Assembly (NCBI GenBank): GCA_916700875.1
Contig: CAKAKS010000031.1
Coordinates: 8,395,977-8,459,976, forward strand
Length of the DNA stretch: 64,000 nt
Direction of reading: 5' to 3'
Source of the DNA: Sebastes aleutianus
Taxonomy: Eukaryota > Chordata > Actinopteri > Perciformes > Sebastidae
In this document: one piece after another, positions 62,201 through 64,000 of the stretch
Layout: the number at the start of each line of letters is the position of its first letter
Numbering within the stretch: the first letter of the stretch is position 1
Notes under the pieces: model-generated
Database searches by the model: none
Told to the model about the DNA's origin: nothing
Seen by the model: only the letters and a program-made list of their open reading frames with translations
Made by a program: the position numbers and the translations under genes

Positions 62201-63622
62201 AACTACCACAGAAGAAGTTTTGAGCACTTTGACAAGATGTTTTTTAGTTCTGTCTATGGACAGATTTGTCACTGCGATAGCGTCACAACCGTGCAAGATC
62301 CAGTCACGAAACTTTACAGGAGTGTAGTTGACATCAAGATGAAGGCTGAGTTTGAAGATGGATGTGGTCCAAGCAAGGCCGCCTGAAGTAGGGGGGTAGT
62401 AGGAAGTGTGGAAGGGGTGTGATCCCATCGAAAGATGGTCCCTAGTTTAATGATGTTTTTGAATCCTTCCAGCTAAAGAAGAGCATAAAGCCTCCTGAGA
62501 TCCCTTCCAAACATGTTAGAAACTGGGTTCCCAAAGTCCTGGAGCAGAGGAGGCAAGGTCTGGAGCTCTACCTGCAGGTACTGTGACACACCTCCACCCC
62601 ACCTGCTGAAAATAAAAAAACAAAACATTTCTTTATGTATATGAAGTCAGTATCGTGAACGTGTGAACTTTATTTATTTCACCAAATACAGATTTTGTCT
62701 AACTCAAAGTAAATGGTCTTGTATTTATATAGCACCTTTCTAGTCCACTTAAAGCGCTTTACAACACACACACAGACACACACTGATGGCAGAGGCTGCC
62801 ATGCAAGGTGCAAACCTGCACATCAGGATCTAATCTAAGTACTCACTCACACACAGCCTTCAGGAGCAATTTTTGGGTTCAGTATCTTTCCCAAGGACAC
62901 TTCAACATGCGGACTGGAGGAGCCGGGGATCGAACCACCGCTCTTCCTCTTGAGCCACAGCTGTCCCAAAGCAAACACACAAAGCTCCCAGTACAGATGT
63001 AGGCAGATTAAACAAACCGTTCACCCAAAAGGTCATGCAGGTCACTGCAGTTGTGTGCCGCTGCTTCATGTGCACGTTGCAATTTGCTTTTGTTCTTGTC
63101 TGTTTTGTCAGTCTATAATTATGGAAAACGGAGTTCTTCCAAAGATATTCCTGGATTTCCTGAACATCCGCCATTTTCCTTCAGTGCCAAAAACAGAAAG
63201 CTGTGGGTGAGTTGAAACTCAATTTCATGGCTTTTTCTTTTTTTTATCTGTTTGTTGCCAGGCTACTAGAAGACTTAACTTTTATTTTTCTTCTCTCAGG
63301 TCGTTTGATACAGAATCAGAAGAATCAAGGTGAGTCGATTTGTTTCATTGAATATTTTAAAAACTAGAGTATGAAAACAGCACGTCAGATTCTGGTTTTG
63401 CACCATTTTGAACCGGTGAGTCACTATTTGCTCTGCTCTTGAGCTTCACCCAGCAGCATGTCAGTGACACCACCTACGTTTCTTCATCCTGTTAATTCAT
63501 ATGCAGCATGTTGCCTCCCACAAACCCTCTGATTTCTCCTTTTTTGTCTCGTCTCAGTAAACTTTCACATCAGCCGGTCTTGCTGTTTCTGAGAGACCCC
63601 TACCTGCTGCCATCTGCTCACG
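59300..63622 (+). CDS. snx24: Sorting nexin 24 (partial, last exon beyond the window)
   Basis: Coding exons: 59300-59368, 61031-61114, 62473-62577, 63112-63206, 63300-63329, 63558-63622, ending in an open donor phase. SNX24 is a small cytosolic/endosomal protein made almost entirely of a PX domain that binds phosphoinositides. Visible are the IPSFR start, the KRYSEFHALHK motif with Arg41 of the lipid pocket, the proline-rich KPPEIPSKH loop, the EQRRQGLELYLQ helix and the SHQPVLLFLRDPY segment, all characteristic of SNX24 rather than its close relative SNX22. The ATG at 59300 was chosen because it starts 3 residues before the human start. The frame is open upstream to 59123 but that sequence is not family-like. 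About 20 C-terminal residues are missing at the right edge. Confidence 0.92.
60000..60056. repeat. Non-LTR-type 3' tail fragment in snx24 intron 1
   Basis: gaatttccctggagggatta followed by a short run of tctta units resembles the 3' tail of teleost LINE/SINE elements. Only the tail is visible. Confidence 0.4.
62710..62968. repeat. Common teleost dispersed repeat in snx24 intron 3
   Basis: tatttatatagcacctttct, then a CA-rich tract, then actgatggcagaggctgcca and cccaaggacacttcaacatg. The order of these blocks is that of a frequent fish intermediate repeat. The open frames across it are not genes. Confidence 0.6.
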
Positions 63623-63775
63623 GTGAGTTCAGGCTACCTACGTCTATATCGTAATGTCTCTGTGCTTTATGGTAAATTGTACTATTATATGTACTATTGT
63701 ACATATCCTTTTCAGGCAAAAAATAGGCATGAACTTCTTACTCATCTTATCTTTAATTTGAAAAACTTTCTTTTA

Positions 63776-64000
63776 GGGCTGTTAAAGTTAACGGGATAAT
63801 AATGCCTTAACGCAAATTGGTTTTTAATGCCACTAATTTCTTGAATGCAACTTGTGATTTTTAGGTTGTAGCGGGCTCAGTTTTAAAGCTAGAGTGAAGA
63901 TACTGGCATCATATGAAACTAGAAAACCATGTCAAATTAGCTTGTCGCAAAGGAGGTTAAATAACGCTCCAAACTTGCGCTAAATGTTTGCGAGGAAAAA
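63776..64000. mobile_element. TAGGGCTGT-ended MITE running off the right edge
   Basis: It begins tagggctgttaaagttaacg and contains gttgtagcgggctcagtttt, recognisable as a common fish MITE. The right end lies outside the window. Confidence 0.55.

Overview
The window is nuclear DNA of a ray-finned fish, most likely a percomorph teleost. Genes are split by GT/AG introns, the intergenic DNA is full of teleost-type DNA transposons, MITEs and CA microsatellites, and the right-hand genes are the orthologues of human LOX and SNX24, which lie near each other on human 5q23. Product names rest on reading the translations against remembered family features; no database search was run. Positions 1-45268 are a tandem array of about 11.4 kb units (expanded to about 14.9 kb in the third by insertions). 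Each unit carries one gene of the myeloperoxidase/eosinophil peroxidase family. Three whole genes are present (ATGs at 5535, 16917, 31786), the C-terminal tail of a fourth enters from the left edge (2-118), and a gene-less partial unit trails to about 45268. Introns and intergenic DNA are nearly identical between units, so the duplications look recent. The unexpected feature is what follows the peroxidase domain: in every unit, in compatible splice phase, come a short Gly-X-Y (collagen-like) exon and a C1q-domain exon. The gene therefore appears to encode a secreted peroxidase joined to a C1q/TNF-type trimerisation domain. The C1q tail is in a different state in each copy: an apparently intact C-terminus in the leftmost copy, a one-base frameshift in gene 1, a truncating deletion in gene 2 and almost complete loss in gene 3. 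The peroxidase parts remain open with catalytic residues kept, and differences between copies in the compared exons are mostly amino-acid replacing. From 45269 to 51079 there is non-coding DNA with dispersed repeats. At 51080-57209 lies a complete lysyl oxidase gene (lox, six coding exons plus a seventh holding the last two codons, 427 aa) with a glutamine-rich propeptide, the conserved procollagen C-proteinase site, copper-binding histidines and the LTQ cofactor lysine and tyrosine. At 59300-63622 is a sorting nexin gene (snx24) whose last exon lies beyond the right edge. The peroxidases are probably innate-immune effectors of granulocytes; lox cross-links extracellular collagen and elastin; snx24 is an endosomal phosphoinositide-binding protein. 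Comparing units let several insertions be delimited: a foldback-like element, a nested dispersed element, a solo LTR, a second LTR-like insertion, a pogo-type transposon with transposase remnants, a Tc1-like pseudogene and a nested hAT/TTAA pair.
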